From Bifidobacterium margollesii (GTDB lineage Bacteria; Actinomycetota; Actinomycetes; Actinomycetales; Bifidobacteriaceae), in assembly GCF_002860355.1 (NCBI RefSeq), contig NZ_NMWU01000005.1, positions 85 to 64,084 on the forward strand: 64,000 bases of DNA, given 5' to 3'. The notes below the pieces were generated by a model. The model saw only the letters and a list, made by a program, of their open reading frames with translations. It was not told the DNA's origin and made no database searches. Positions 37,465 through 47,018 of this stretch are shown in pieces; positions within the stretch are counted from its first letter, which is position 1, and the number at the start of each line of letters is the position of its first letter. The translations under genes were made by a program, and so were the position numbers.

Positions 37465-37800
37465 GCTCTTGCCTTCCCCTGGAGGGGAAGGTGGCCGGCG
37501 CAGCCGGACGGATGAGGTGACCCGGACGGAACAAGGTTCAGTTCCTGCACCGCCCGGCCCTCATCAGTCAGCCTTCGGCTGCCAGCTTCCCCCAACGGGG
37601 GAAGCCTGAAAAACAGCCAACCGCAAGAACGGACGGCCTACGGCCGCATCTCATTAGCTCGCCTGTCGGCTCGTTCCTACAGCTCGCCTGTCGGCTCGCC
37701 TGAGTCCTAGAAACGCCTCCGGCGTTTCCTTAACGGGTTCAGCCCACGGGGGGGGGGGAAGCCCGAAGGACGATCACAGCTGATCGGCACAGTGCTGTCT
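37465..37800. repeat. Dispersed intergenic repeat, copy 4, with a poly-G run
   Basis: This gene-free stretch carries the GGGGAAGGTGGCCGGCGCAG unit, CTCATCAGTCAGCCTTCGGC, CCGCAAGAACGGACGGCCTA, repeated CTCGCCTGTCGGCTCG and AAACGCC-TCC-GGCGTTT. A run of about eleven G occurs at 37748-37758. The end duplicates the last codons of asd (see findings). Confidence 0.75.
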
Positions 37801-37808
37801 GTCGCCGA

Positions 37809-38879
37809 TCACAGCTGATCGGCGAAGTGCTTCCTCGCTACGATTTCGGCGAGCTCGATGGCGTTGAGGGCGGCACCCTTGCGCAGGTTGTCGTTGGTGA
37901 TGAACATCGACAGGCCCTTCTTGCCGTCCACTGCCTGATCCTGACGGATACGACCGACGAAGCTCGGGTCCTTGCCGGCGGCGAGCTGCGGGGTGGGGAT
38001 GTCGTCCAGCACCACGCCCGGAGCCTTGGCGAGCACCGCGCGGGCCTCGTCCGGCGTGACGTCCTTCTCGAATTCGGCGTTGACGCTCATGCCGTGGGCG
38101 GTGAACACACCGATGCGCACGCAGGTGCAGCTGGCCTTGAGTTCGGGCAGGTGCAGAATCTTACGGCTCTCGTTGCGCAGCTTCTGCTCCTCGTCGGTCT
38201 CCTCGCTACCATCGTCCACAATCGCACCGATGAACGGCACGGCGTTGAAGGCGATGGTGCGCACCACCTTGGTCGGCTCCGGGAAATCAATGGCGGAACC
38301 GTCGAACACCAGCTTGTCGGCACCCTGCTCGATGGCGGCCTTAGCCTCGTTCATCAGCTGCAGCACGCCGGCGCGACCGGCACCGGAGACGGCCTGATAG
38401 GAGCTGACGATCAGTCGCCTGAGGCCGAACGCATCGGAAAGAGCCTTCATGGCGGGCATGCATGCCATGGTGGTGCAGTTCGGGTTGGCGATGATGCGGT
38501 CCGGCACATCGTTCAGATCCTCGGGATTCACCTCGGCCACCACCAGCGGCACGTTGTCGTGCATACGCCACTGGGAGGAGTTGTCGATCACGTAGGCGCC
38601 GGCCTCGGCGAACTTCGGAGCCCACACCTTGGAGGTGCCGCCGCCGGCGGAGAAGACGGCGATGTCGATGCCGGAAAGATCGGCCTTGGCCACATCCTCC
38701 ACCACGATGTCGTGACCACGCCAGTTCAGCACGGTACCGGCGGAATGCGCGGATGCAAGGAACCGCAGATCCTTCACCGGGAAGTCACGCTCATCGAGAA
38801 TGCGGCGCATCACCATGCCCACCTGACCGGTGGCGCCCAGCACCGCTACGTTTACGCCCTTATCGTTGATTTGCACCAT
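37809..38879 (-). CDS. asd: Aspartate-semialdehyde dehydrogenase
   Basis: The 356-residue enzyme reduces aspartyl phosphate to aspartate semialdehyde with NADPH, feeding lysine, methionine and threonine synthesis. It has the nucleotide-binding VAVLGATGQVGMVM (11-24), the catalytic Cys135 in ANPNCTTMA, and GAGRAGVLQL. Length and motifs are normal. It follows the aspartokinase pair on the same strand (72 bases after the ACT gene), so the three steps share an operon. Confidence 0.97.
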   Translation of the reverse strand: MVQINDKGVNVAVLGATGQVGMVMRRILDERDFPVKDLRFLASAHSAGTVLNWRGHDIVVEDVAKADLSGIDIAVFSAGGGTSKVWAPKFAEAGAYVIDNSSQWRMHDNVPLVVAEVNPEDLNDVPDRIIANPNCTTMACMPAMKALSDAFGLRRLIVSSYQAVSGAGRAGVLQLMNEAKAAIEQGADKLVFDGSAIDFPEPTKVVRTIAFNAVPFIGAIVDDGSEETDEEQKLRNESRKILHLPELKASCTCVRIGVFTAHGMSVNAEFEKDVTPDEARAVLAKAPGVVLDDIPTPQLAAGKDPSFVGRIRQDQAVDGKKGLSMFITNDNLRKGAALNAIELAEIVARKHFADQL

Positions 38880-38951
38880 TTCAGTGTCCTTCTCTTGTTC
38901 CGAACAGTTCCCAGATTTCCCAGACGACCGACCGGCGGCCGGGCGAGCGGA

Positions 38952-39515
38952 TCAGCGGCCGGTACCGCCGTAGACCACGGCCTCAACCTGATCGGAGTCC
39001 AGGTTGAAGGCGGTGTGGATGGCACGCACGGCGTTGTTGAGATCGTTCAGCGGCACCATGGCGGAGATGCGGATCTCGGAGGTCGAGATCATCAGCACGT
39101 TGATGCCCTTCTCGCTCAACGCGCGGAAGAACGTGGCGGCGATGCCGGAGTGGGTCTTCATGCCGACGCCGACGAGCGCGACCTTGCCCACCTCCTTGTT
39201 CATGTCCACGGTTTCGTAGGCCAGCTCCTCGCGCTTCTCGTCAAGCACCTGCTCGATCCTGTGCAGCTCGGATTCGGAGGCGGTGAAGGAGATGTCGGCG
39301 GTGCCGGTGGATGCGGCCGCCTGCACGATCATGTCCACGTTCACGCCGGCTTCGGCGAGGCTGGTGAACACGGAGGCGCACACACCGGGACGGTCCGGCA
39401 TGCGCCGCAGGGTCACCTGCGCTTCGGTGCGGTCGTGCGCGATGCCGGAAACGACCGGATCTTCGGGGCCGAGATCGGGGAAGAGATCGCCCATGGACTT
39501 CGATTCGTTGCTCAT
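38952..39515 (-). CDS. Aspartokinase regulatory (beta) subunit, two ACT domains
   Basis: The 187-residue protein has two ACT-type regions: TLRRMPDRPGVCASVFTSLA and VALVGVGMKTHSGIAATFFR with GINVLMISTSEIRISAMV. These match the C-terminal half of ordinary aspartokinases, which binds lysine or threonine. There is no kinase domain. ATG at 39515 follows AAAGGTG. It is encoded 88 bases after the catalytic gene, so the enzyme is made as two proteins. It may be expressed independently as in alpha2beta2 aspartokinases. Confidence 0.92.
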   Translation of the reverse strand: MSNESKSMGDLFPDLGPEDPVVSGIAHDRTEAQVTLRRMPDRPGVCASVFTSLAEAGVNVDMIVQAAASTGTADISFTASESELHRIEQVLDEKREELAYETVDMNKEVGKVALVGVGMKTHSGIAATFFRALSEKGINVLMISTSEIRISAMVPLNDLNNAVRAIHTAFNLDSDQVEAVVYGGTGR

Positions 39516-39603
39516 TGTTTCACCTTTGGGGTTGGTCTGGATTGGTCTGGTTGGTTGACGGATGACTGGTTGCTGAAGCTCGCTCGTCGGATCGCCCGAC
39601 TGA

Positions 39604-40368
39604 CTACCGCAGATTCGGAATGCTGCGCGGGTCCACGCCGTCGGGCAGCACCAGCGTACCCGGGCGGTGGGAGAAGGAGCTGCGCACATGCAGCGGCATC
39701 TTGAAGCGTTCGGCGTACTCCACGCAGCGCAGCGCCAGCACCTTGGAACCGCAGGCGGCCATTTCGAGAATCGCCTCGTAGCTGATCGCGGGGATGCGGC
39801 GCGCGGTGGGCACGATACGCGGATCGGCGGTGAAGATGCCGTCGACGTCGGTGTAGATCTCACACACGTCGGCCTCCAGCGCCACGGCCAGTGCCACGGC
39901 GGAGGTGTCGGAGCCGCCGCGGCCAAGCGTGGTGGCATCACCTTTGGCATTGATGCCCTGGAACCCGGCCACGATGGCCACGTCGCCGCGGTCGAGCACG
40001 GCCTTCACACGCGCGGGCTTCACGGCCTTGATATGCGCGGCACCGTATCGGGTGTCGGTGAGGAAACCGGCCTGCTGACCGGTGAACGAACTGGCGTGGG
40101 AGCCGGCCGCGTGAATGGCCATGGCCAGCAGGCTCATCGAGATGCGCTCGCCTGCGGTCATCAGCATGTCCATTTCGCGTTCGGGCGGATACGGATCGAT
40201 GTCCTTGGCCTGATCGATCAGATCGTCGGTGGTGTCTCCCATTGCGGAAACCACCACGGCCACATCGTTGCCTTTCTTCTTGGTATCGATGATGCGGCGG
40301 GCCACGCGCTTGATGGAATCGGTGTCGGCCACCGACGAACCGCCGAATTTCTGAACGATGAGTGCCAC
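39604..40368 (-). CDS. lysC: Aspartokinase catalytic subunit
   Basis: The 254-residue amino-acid kinase domain has the N-terminal [51 protein letters not shown] and [15 protein letters not shown]. It phosphorylates aspartate, the entry to the lysine/threonine/methionine branch. It ends right after the kinase domain; the ACT part is a separate downstream gene. The GTG at 40368 places KFGGSS at residue 7, as in the family. Confidence 0.94.
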   Translation of the reverse strand: MALIVQKFGGSSVADTDSIKRVARRIIDTKKKGNDVAVVVSAMGDTTDDLIDQAKDIDPYPPEREMDMLMTAGERISMSLLAMAIHAAGSHASSFTGQQAGFLTDTRYGAAHIKAVKPARVKAVLDRGDVAIVAGFQGINAKGDATTLGRGGSDTSAVALAVALEADVCEIYTDVDGIFTADPRIVPTARRIPAISYEAILEMAACGSKVLALRCVEYAERFKMPLHVRSSFSHRPGTLVLPDGVDPRSIPNLR

Positions 40369-40512
40369 TTCAATCCAATCTCGTGTCGTGCCGCAGCGGT
40401 GGAATCCCGCCACGCAAGTAGTCTTCTACTCTACGCAAACGGCAAGATTATAAGGATCGTCGCATTGCGAATACGGTACGTCGCCAGCATTTGGACACTG
40501 TTTACCGATCCG

Positions 40513-41178
40513 TTACGCCTCGCGACGGCCGACGAGAGCGCGGCCGAGCGTGATCTCGTCGGCGTATTCCAGATCCCCGCCCACCGGCAGACCGCTGGCC
40601 AGTCGGGTCACCTTCACTCCGCACGGGGAGATCAGCCGTGACAGATACGTGGTGGTGGCCTCCCCTTCGATGTTCGGGTTCAGGGCGAGAATCACCTCCT
40701 GCACGTCCTCCGTGCCCTGAGCGGCCACGGACTCCCCGGACCGCGAATCATCGTCGGGATCGCCCGCCGTCTGCGGGGAAAGTCTTCTGAGCAGCTTCGG
40801 GATGTTGAGATCCTGCGGGCCCACGTTCGCCATCGGATTGATGGCGCCGCCGAGTACGTGGTAGACGCCGCGGAACTCGCGGGTGCGTTCGATGCTCATC
40901 ACGTCCTTCGGCTCCTGGACCACGCAGATGACGGTGTGGTCGCGACGGGGGTCGGCGCAGATCGGGCACGGACTGGTTTCGCACACGTTGCCGCAGATGT
41001 CGCAGAACCGTACGCGCGCCTTCACCTCGGTGATCGCGTCGGCCAGCTCCTGCGCTTCGGCGTCATCGACGCCGAGCAGGTAGAACGCGATGCGCTGGGC
41101 GCCTTTCGGCCCGATGCCGGGCAGTCTTGCGAACGAATCGATGAGATGCTGGATCGCTCCGTCATACGCCAGTGCCAT
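40513..41178 (-). CDS. recR: Recombination mediator RecR
   Basis: The 221-residue DNA-repair protein acts with RecO in loading RecA at gaps. It has the N-terminal helix-hairpin-helix [17 protein letters not shown] and the zinc finger [16 protein letters not shown]. The Toprim domain runs from [17 protein letters not shown] to [17 protein letters not shown], with [13 protein letters not shown] at the C-terminus. An acidic insert of about 20 residues ([19 protein letters not shown]) lengthens the Toprim domain. It follows dnaX by 48 bases, the common bacterial arrangement. Confidence 0.97.
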   Translation of the reverse strand: MALAYDGAIQHLIDSFARLPGIGPKGAQRIAFYLLGVDDAEAQELADAITEVKARVRFCDICGNVCETSPCPICADPRRDHTVICVVQEPKDVMSIERTREFRGVYHVLGGAINPMANVGPQDLNIPKLLRRLSPQTAGDPDDDSRSGESVAAQGTEDVQEVILALNPNIEGEATTTYLSRLISPCGVKVTRLASGLPVGGDLEYADEITLGRALVGRREA

Positions 41179-41226
41179 GGCATGTCCTTTCCGTAATGTC
41201 CACGATCCGCGCCGCAGATTCCTCCA

Positions 41227-44200
41227 TCAGTCCGAATCCTTGTCCTTCTGCCGTTTGGCGGCGATATTGCGCGGATTGTTCGGGTCGTTGGCGGAGAGCT
41301 CCTCCACGGTCTTGACGTCGAACATGCGCTTGAGTTCCTCCACGTCGAGCGCGGTGTCGGAGCCGAGCACGGCGTCGTCCATCGAATAGTCGTCGTCATC
41401 CGGATCGACCTGCGGTACCGGCCGGCCGGCAGCGACGCCGTTCGCGCCGAAACCGCCCGGGGCACCCGATCCTCCCGGATTGTTCGGACCGTTCAGACCG
41501 TTCGGACCACCATGACCGGCATTCGCCGTGTGGGCGAATCGTTGCCGTGCGGTCGGGTCGAAGTGCCGTTGCGGCTGAGTATGCGACGCGGACTGGGCAT
41601 GCGACGCCGATTGGGTCATCTGTCCGGCGGCCTCCCAGCTGGTCGGCGCCGGAGCGGGACCGGCCGACTGCCAGGGATCGGTGTCGTCGAAGCCGGGATC
41701 GGCCGGCGGCATCGGAGCGTTTGACATCTGCTGCCACGGATCATCAGGGTCGGGGGGTACGTCGGCATGACCGGTCGGAGCGGACTGTGGCATTGCCGAA
41801 GACTGTGGCATCGCCGAAGACTGTGGCATCGCCGAAGACGGCGGCGTCACCGGCGACGATGGCGTTGCCGGCGCATTGCCGGAGGGCTCGGGCGAACGCT
41901 GCGCGGAAGACGCGGGAACGCCGACGGGCACGGCCGTGTCGGCGGACGCGGGAGAGGCCCAGGGATCCACGCCGTCGCTGAGATCAGGGACGGCCACATG
42001 CTTGACATGATGAGGCTCACCTGAGCCCCTATGGTGTTCCGACTGCTGGGAAAGATCCTGATACGGTTCGGGATCGCCTCCGGGAATGGCCCACGGATCC
42101 TGCGAAGCGTTCCGTTGTGGACCGCCTCGATCGGCGTCGGTGTCGGCCGCGCCCGCGGAACCGGAGTCCGCATCGGCATGGGAGGAACCATGATGGCCCG
42201 ATTCGGCATGATCGGCGGTGGATCGACCGGCGTGACCGGTGTCGGATACGGGATCCACGGTCTTCGGTGCAGACGCGGCCTTGGCCAGCGAGGCCATCGA
42301 GCCGAGACTTTCCTGCAGCAGCTGCGATTTGATCCGTTGACGCTCCTCGACGGGAAGCTTGCTCAGCGGCGGTGCGATCTGACCGTCGGCCATCTTCTTC
42401 GTCGGGGCGAGCGAGATCTGCGGGCCGAACACCTGATGGGTCCGGGCACGCACGATATCGACCACCTTGGTGGTACCGTCCACGCTTTCGGAGGCCACGC
42501 CCATCGCAAAGGCGTATTTGTTCAGCGCGGTGGCGAACTTGATCCACAGACGCATCTGCCCGGTTTTCGGGTCGGGGGAAAGATGCACGCGCGGTACGCG
42601 GTCACGGCTGACGTATGCGCGCACATCCTGTGGCAGATCGGCGACCAGCGCATCCCATTTCTCGTCCGGCGTGCGGGTATCGTCCGGGTGATCGCCCGCT
42701 GGCTGGGCGGGTTCGGTCGGCTGAAGCGGCTGTTCGGACCGAAGCCGCTCGGACTGAGACTGCACGGACTGAGACTGCACGGACTGATTGAATCCGTGTT
42801 CCGGCTGATCGGATCCGTGTTCCGGCCATCCGCCGAAAGCGGTCGAGGAATCCTGCGGCGCCGTCGCAGTCAAGGAGGAATCCTCAGCGTCGTTCCGGCG
42901 TCCCGCGAATCCTTCCTGCCGAGCCGGCTGAACGGACTGTACTGATTGTGCCGGCTGATCCGACTGAGCAGTCTGTACAGACTGTGCGGCCTGTCGGGCG
43001 ACATTGCGGCGCGCGCCGGCGAATCCGTGCGTTCCCGCAGCCGGCTGCCCACCGTGCGTGCCGGAAGCCGACGAGCCTGCGCCTACGGCGGCAGAGGTTG
43101 CGCTCCCGTCCGCGCCGGATCCCGCAACCGGCATGCCGGTGGAGGAGCCGGCCGCGGCCAATGCGGACTGCGGCACCAGCAGTCGTGCCGCCAACAGTTC
43201 CAAACGCATACGCGGTGAGGTCGCTCCGCTCATCGAGCCGAGGGCGTCGTTGACGATGTCAGCGATCGACGTGAGCCGTGCAAGCCCCAGCTCACCGGCC
43301 TGACGCTTGAGATCATCCAGATCCTCGGCTTCGGCGTCGTCGCTCAGCACCGATTCGGCACGCTCGCCCGCGATGCTGATCACCAGCAGATCCCGCACGC
43401 GCGACAGCAGATCCTCCACGAATCTGCGGGGGTCGAATCCGCCGACCACCACCTTTTGCACCACGCCATACAGCTTCTCGCCGTCCGCCTCGATCACCGC
43501 GTCCACGGCGTCACCGATCAGCGCGTCGGGCGTGAAACCGAGCAACGCCACGGAAGCGTCGTGGGTGATCACGCCATCCACCGCGCCTACCATCAGCTGG
43601 TCCAGCACGGAAAGCGTGTCTCGCATCGATCCGCCGCCCGCGCGCATCGCCAGCCGAAGCACACCCGGCTCGGGCTTGATGCCCTCCTTGCCGCAGATCT
43701 CCTCCAGATACGGCCCCATGATCTCGGGCGGCACCAGACGGAACGGATAATGGTGGGTACGCGAACGGATGGTGCCGATCACCTTCTCCGGCTCGGTGGT
43801 GGCGAAGATGAACATCACATGGTCCGGCGGCTCCTCCACGATCTTCAGCAGCGCGTTGAATCCCTGCTGGGTAACCATGTGGGCCTCGTCGAGGATGAAG
43901 ATCTTGTAGCGGTCGCGGGCGGGGGCGAAACCGGCGCGTTCACGCAGTTCGCGGGCGTCGTCCACACCGTTGTGCGAGGCGGCGTCGATCTCCACCACGT
44001 CGATGGACCCCGGCCCTCCGGTGGCGAGATCCCGGCAGCTTTCGCATTCGCCGCACGGATGCGAGGTGGGGCCCTTCACACAGTTCACGCAGCGGGCGAG
44101 GATTCGCGCCGAGCTGGTCTTGCCGCAGCCTCGCGGACCGGAGAACAGGTAGGCGTGCGTGAGTTTGCCCTCGTCGAGGGCATGGGAGAGGGGGATGGTC

Positions 44201-44268
44201 ACCTGATCCTGACCAATGACCCCGTCGAACGTGTCGGGACGATATCTTCTATACAGTGCAAGAGCCAT
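41227..44268 (-). CDS. dnaX: DNA polymerase III subunit gamma/tau
   Basis: The 1013-residue clamp-loader subunit has an AAA+ domain with Walker A SGPRGCGKTS (44-53), four Cys around CVNCVKGPTSHPCGECESC, DEAH in IFILDEAHMV and the collar domain. An unusually long Gln/Ser/Pro-rich disordered tail with tandem repeats follows: an 18-base unit repeated three times at 41783-41836 and a 15-base unit near 42750-42790. A conserved block at about residues 540-650 and a C-terminal tau peptide remain. I see no A-rich slippery site for a gamma-producing frameshift. Confidence 0.96.
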   Translation of the reverse strand: MALALYRRYRPDTFDGVIGQDQVTIPLSHALDEGKLTHAYLFSGPRGCGKTSSARILARCVNCVKGPTSHPCGECESCRDLATGGPGSIDVVEIDAASHNGVDDARELRERAGFAPARDRYKIFILDEAHMVTQQGFNALLKIVEEPPDHVMFIFATTEPEKVIGTIRSRTHHYPFRLVPPEIMGPYLEEICGKEGIKPEPGVLRLAMRAGGGSMRDTLSVLDQLMVGAVDGVITHDASVALLGFTPDALIGDAVDAVIEADGEKLYGVVQKVVVGGFDPRRFVEDLLSRVRDLLVISIAGERAESVLSDDAEAEDLDDLKRQAGELGLARLTSIADIVNDALGSMSGATSPRMRLELLAARLLVPQSALAAAGSSTGMPVAGSGADGSATSAAVGAGSSASGTHGGQPAAGTHGFAGARRNVARQAAQSVQTAQSDQPAQSVQSVQPARQEGFAGRRNDAEDSSLTATAPQDSSTAFGGWPEHGSDQPEHGFNQSVQSQSVQSQSERLRSEQPLQPTEPAQPAGDHPDDTRTPDEKWDALVADLPQDVRAYVSRDRVPRVHLSPDPKTGQMRLWIKFATALNKYAFAMGVASESVDGTTKVVDIVRARTHQVFGPQISLAPTKKMADGQIAPPLSKLPVEERQRIKSQLLQESLGSMASLAKAASAPKTVDPVSDTGHAGRSTADHAESGHHGSSHADADSGSAGAADTDADRGGPQRNASQDPWAIPGGDPEPYQDLSQQSEHHRGSGEPHHVKHVAVPDLSDGVDPWASPASADTAVPVGVPASSAQRSPEPSGNAPATPSSPVTPPSSAMPQSSAMPQSSAMPQSAPTGHADVPPDPDDPWQQMSNAPMPPADPGFDDTDPWQSAGPAPAPTSWEAAGQMTQSASHAQSASHTQPQRHFDPTARQRFAHTANAGHGGPNGLNGPNNPGGSGAPGGFGANGVAAGRPVPQVDPDDDDYSMDDAVLGSDTALDVEELKRMFDVKTVEELSANDPNNPRNIAAKRQKDKDSD

Positions 44269-44481
44269 GCGTATAAGTCCTTACCTCAATCCCTCACCGC
44301 TACCATCATGCTCAGCCACCTTACTATGTTCCATGGCCGTGGGGTTTCGCGGCTGCGGGTGCGAGCAACGGCATCGCCTCCGCAGCCGGAACGGCCGGTG
44401 AGACCAGTGCAGCCGGGGCAACGGGATAACCGGACAACCGAAATGACCAGTGCGACCGGAACGACCGACCGTCGGCTGCGA

Positions 44482-45384
44482 TCACGCGCGTCCCAGTCCG
44501 AACTCCTCGCGGTATCGCGCGCGCAGCCGACGCGCGAACACCACAGCCGGGAACACCCGTTCCCCGATGCTTGCCACCGGCCATACGCCCATCAGCGAAT
44601 TGGTGATGAAGCATTCGTCGAAGGCGTTCAGATCCGACGCAGTGATATGCGATTCCTTCACCGGCACGCCGAGCGCCGGCGCGCCGTCGCGCATCACCCA
44701 GTCCCTCAATACGCCCGGCAGCAGACCACAGTCGGCGGCCGGGGTGATCAGCTCGATATCGGGAAGACCGTCCGAGGAATGCTCTCCCCCGCGCTTCACG
44801 AAGAAGATGTTCGCATTCGTGGTTTCCGCGATCTCCTCGCGGGAGTTGAGCATCACGGCACCGTCGAATCCACGGGATTTCGTCAGTCTTGTCTCCAGTA
44901 TGCCGTCGCCCTGATTCAGGGTTTTGTGGTGCACCAGCGGCGACGTCTCATTGCGCAGCACCTCACTCCACATCAGTCGCATCGGTGCGGACGGGTCGCG
45001 CCGCTCATACGGATTGGCTCGGGTGGTGACCGCCAGATTCCTTGCCGAAACCATGATCTTCAGCACTTCCGGCCCGGCGACCGCATGTCCCACGAGCGCG
45101 GCCATCGGCTCGTAATCCCGTCCATTCGAGCGCACCAGCCGTTCCACCGCCGCGGCCGCCTCTGACGCGTCAACACCGGCACCACCAGTGGCAACGGCAC
45201 CACCGGCATCGATCCTCCCCACGCCGGACACCCGCGCTATCGACCGACCGTCGATGCCCAGAAACCGCAGTCCTTGCGCCAGCCGACGCATATGCCGATC
45301 GAACAGCAGCGGACGCCCCTCATGCACCGCAATCGTTTCGAACACACCCAGACCGAACTGATATCCCTCGTCCAGATAGATCAT
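44482..45384 (-). CDS. pabC: Aminotransferase class IV, probable 4-amino-4-deoxychorismate lyase
   Basis: The 300-residue PLP enzyme has YQFGLGVFETIAVHEGRPLL at the N-terminus, HKTLNQGDGILE around the PLP-lysine region, GAVMLNSREEIAETTNANIF and TPAADCGLLPGVLRDWV. This is the fold-type IV pattern of PabC, which makes 4-aminobenzoate for folate. Its ATG overlaps the stop of the upstream PabB gene by four bases, which strongly supports PabC over a branched-chain aminotransferase. Confidence 0.88.
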   Translation of the reverse strand: MIYLDEGYQFGLGVFETIAVHEGRPLLFDRHMRRLAQGLRFLGIDGRSIARVSGVGRIDAGGAVATGGAGVDASEAAAAVERLVRSNGRDYEPMAALVGHAVAGPEVLKIMVSARNLAVTTRANPYERRDPSAPMRLMWSEVLRNETSPLVHHKTLNQGDGILETRLTKSRGFDGAVMLNSREEIAETTNANIFFVKRGGEHSSDGLPDIELITPAADCGLLPGVLRDWVMRDGAPALGVPVKESHITASDLNAFDECFITNSLMGVWPVASIGERVFPAVVFARRLRARYREEFGLGRA

Positions 45385-47018
45385 CGTTCTCCTCCGCGCA
45401 CGCCCAGTATCTCCAGCACGCCCAGCGCCTCCAGCACGGCCCGCGCCTTATGCACGGCCTCATCGTATTCGGCTTCCGGATCGGAATCCAACGTCACGCC
45501 GCCACCGGCACCGACCAGATAATCGAACCGGTTTGCCCCTGACAAACATCCTGTCCCCGCCGACCGGCCTGTCCCCGCCGACCGGTCTGCCCCCGCCGAC
45601 CGGCCTGTCCCCGCCGACCGGTCTGTCACCGCTGTCCGACCGATCCCCGACGTCCGGACGCACCCTGCCGACCGTTCCATTCGGCATATCGCCGCGCGAA
45701 TGATGATGCTCAGATCGCACACCGGCTGCGAGCCACGATCCGACCGTCCGGACAACGAATCGCCCATATGCAGCCAGACGCCCGGATCAGCCCCCACATA
45801 CCCCAGACTGCCGGTGTACACGTCCCTCGGCGAGCGCTCGCATTCGGCGATGATCTCCATCGCCCGGCGTTTGGGCGTGCCGGTGATCGATCCGCCCGGC
45901 GACATCATCCGCAGCGCCTCGGAAACCGTCACGCCCGCACGAAGCCGCCCCTCCACTACGGAAACCGTGTGGAACACATGGGGGAAAGCGCGGATCACCT
46001 CGAATTCGGGGACGCAGACGCTGCCCGGCGCGCAGATGCGGTTCATGTCGTTGCGCTCCAGATCGGTGACCATCAGCAGTTCGGATCGCTCCTTGTTCGA
46101 GCCGCGCAGATCGGCGCGAAGTTCGGCGTCCTCGGCCGCGGTCGCGCCGCGCGGCCGGGTGCCCTTGATCGGCTCGGTCACCACCCTGCCGTCCCAGATC
46201 GAGAAGAACCGTTCCGGCGACGAGCTGACGATCACGCGGTCCCCGAAATCCAGATACGCGGCGTACGGCGAGGGATTGTCCGCATACAGGCGTCGGAATA
46301 CGGTGATCGGCGTGATGTCGCTGTGGACGGTGAATCGCATCGACATGTTCGCCACGTAGATATCGCCGTCGCGCATATGCCGCTGCATGCGCCTGACCGC
46401 CTCGATGTAGCCTTCCCGGCTCTGATCGGCTCGGATTTCGCATGCAGGATCGGAACCGGCCGGGTGGCGACGGGACGGACGGGAGTCCCCCGACGGTACA
46501 GTGCTTCCCTCAGCCGACACGGTGCCCTCCTCAGACGGCACGGTGCCCTCCGTTGTGCTCAGAGCCTCGGCCCACATGGTTTTCAGCTCCTCGATCTGGG
46601 CATCGGCGTCAGACAGCCTGCCCATCGCCACGGCATGCACGGTCCGATCACGATGATCCTCGACCAGCCACATATCGAACCATGCCCATCGGGAGACCCC
46701 GTCGTCGTATCCGTGGTATCCGATCGCCCCGGCCGAAAAGGAACCAGCGGATACCGCACAGCCCCCAGGTACCGCACAGCCCTCAGAACACTCGCAGTCC
46801 GCGGAAATACGGTATGCCCGCACGCCGATCAGCGAATACCGTGCGCGCGCAGCCGGCCGATTCCCGACGGCCGACGCGATCGACGGTCCTACGGAGTGCA
46901 GATAGGCGATATCCCCCGCATACTGTCGTGCGAGGAAAGGCAGCATCTCGATCAACGGCCGGTATGTCAGCAGGACGGAAACCGGAAAGACAGACTGGGC
47001 GGCATCAACGGCAGACAC
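45381..47018 (-). CDS. pabB: Aminodeoxychorismate synthase component I
   Basis: The 545-residue chorismate-binding enzyme aminates chorismate for 4-aminobenzoate synthesis. Motifs are DGDIYVANMSMRF, SSSPERFFSIWDGRVVTEPI, KGTRPRG, KERSELLMVTDLERND, MMSPGGSITGTPKRRAMEII and near the end YLVGAGGGVTLDSDPEAE. A tandem repeat of 18-base units (45551-45622) encodes an Arg-Ser-Ala-Gly-rich insert of about 35 residues right before that last motif. I prefer a GTG start at 47018 because AAAGGA lies five bases upstream; ATGs at 47054 and 47108 have weaker sites. No glutaminase subunit is seen nearby. Confidence 0.88.
   Translation of the reverse strand: MSAVDAAQSVFPVSVLLTYRPLIEMLPFLARQYAGDIAYLHSVGPSIASAVGNRPAARARYSLIGVRAYRISADCECSEGCAVPGGCAVSAGSFSAGAIGYHGYDDGVSRWAWFDMWLVEDHRDRTVHAVAMGRLSDADAQIEELKTMWAEALSTTEGTVPSEEGTVSAEGSTVPSGDSRPSRRHPAGSDPACEIRADQSREGYIEAVRRMQRHMRDGDIYVANMSMRFTVHSDITPITVFRRLYADNPSPYAAYLDFGDRVIVSSSPERFFSIWDGRVVTEPIKGTRPRGATAAEDAELRADLRGSNKERSELLMVTDLERNDMNRICAPGSVCVPEFEVIRAFPHVFHTVSVVEGRLRAGVTVSEALRMMSPGGSITGTPKRRAMEIIAECERSPRDVYTGSLGYVGADPGVWLHMGDSLSGRSDRGSQPVCDLSIIIRAAICRMERSAGCVRTSGIGRTAVTDRSAGTGRSAGADRSAGTGRSAGTGCLSGANRFDYLVGAGGGVTLDSDPEAEYDEAVHKARAVLEALGVLEILGVRGGER

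Noticed and set aside
41783-41836. Tandem repeat considered as a CRISPR-like array
   Set aside because: Units are contiguous without spacers and lie in frame inside dnaX. No CRISPR array was seen anywhere in the window.
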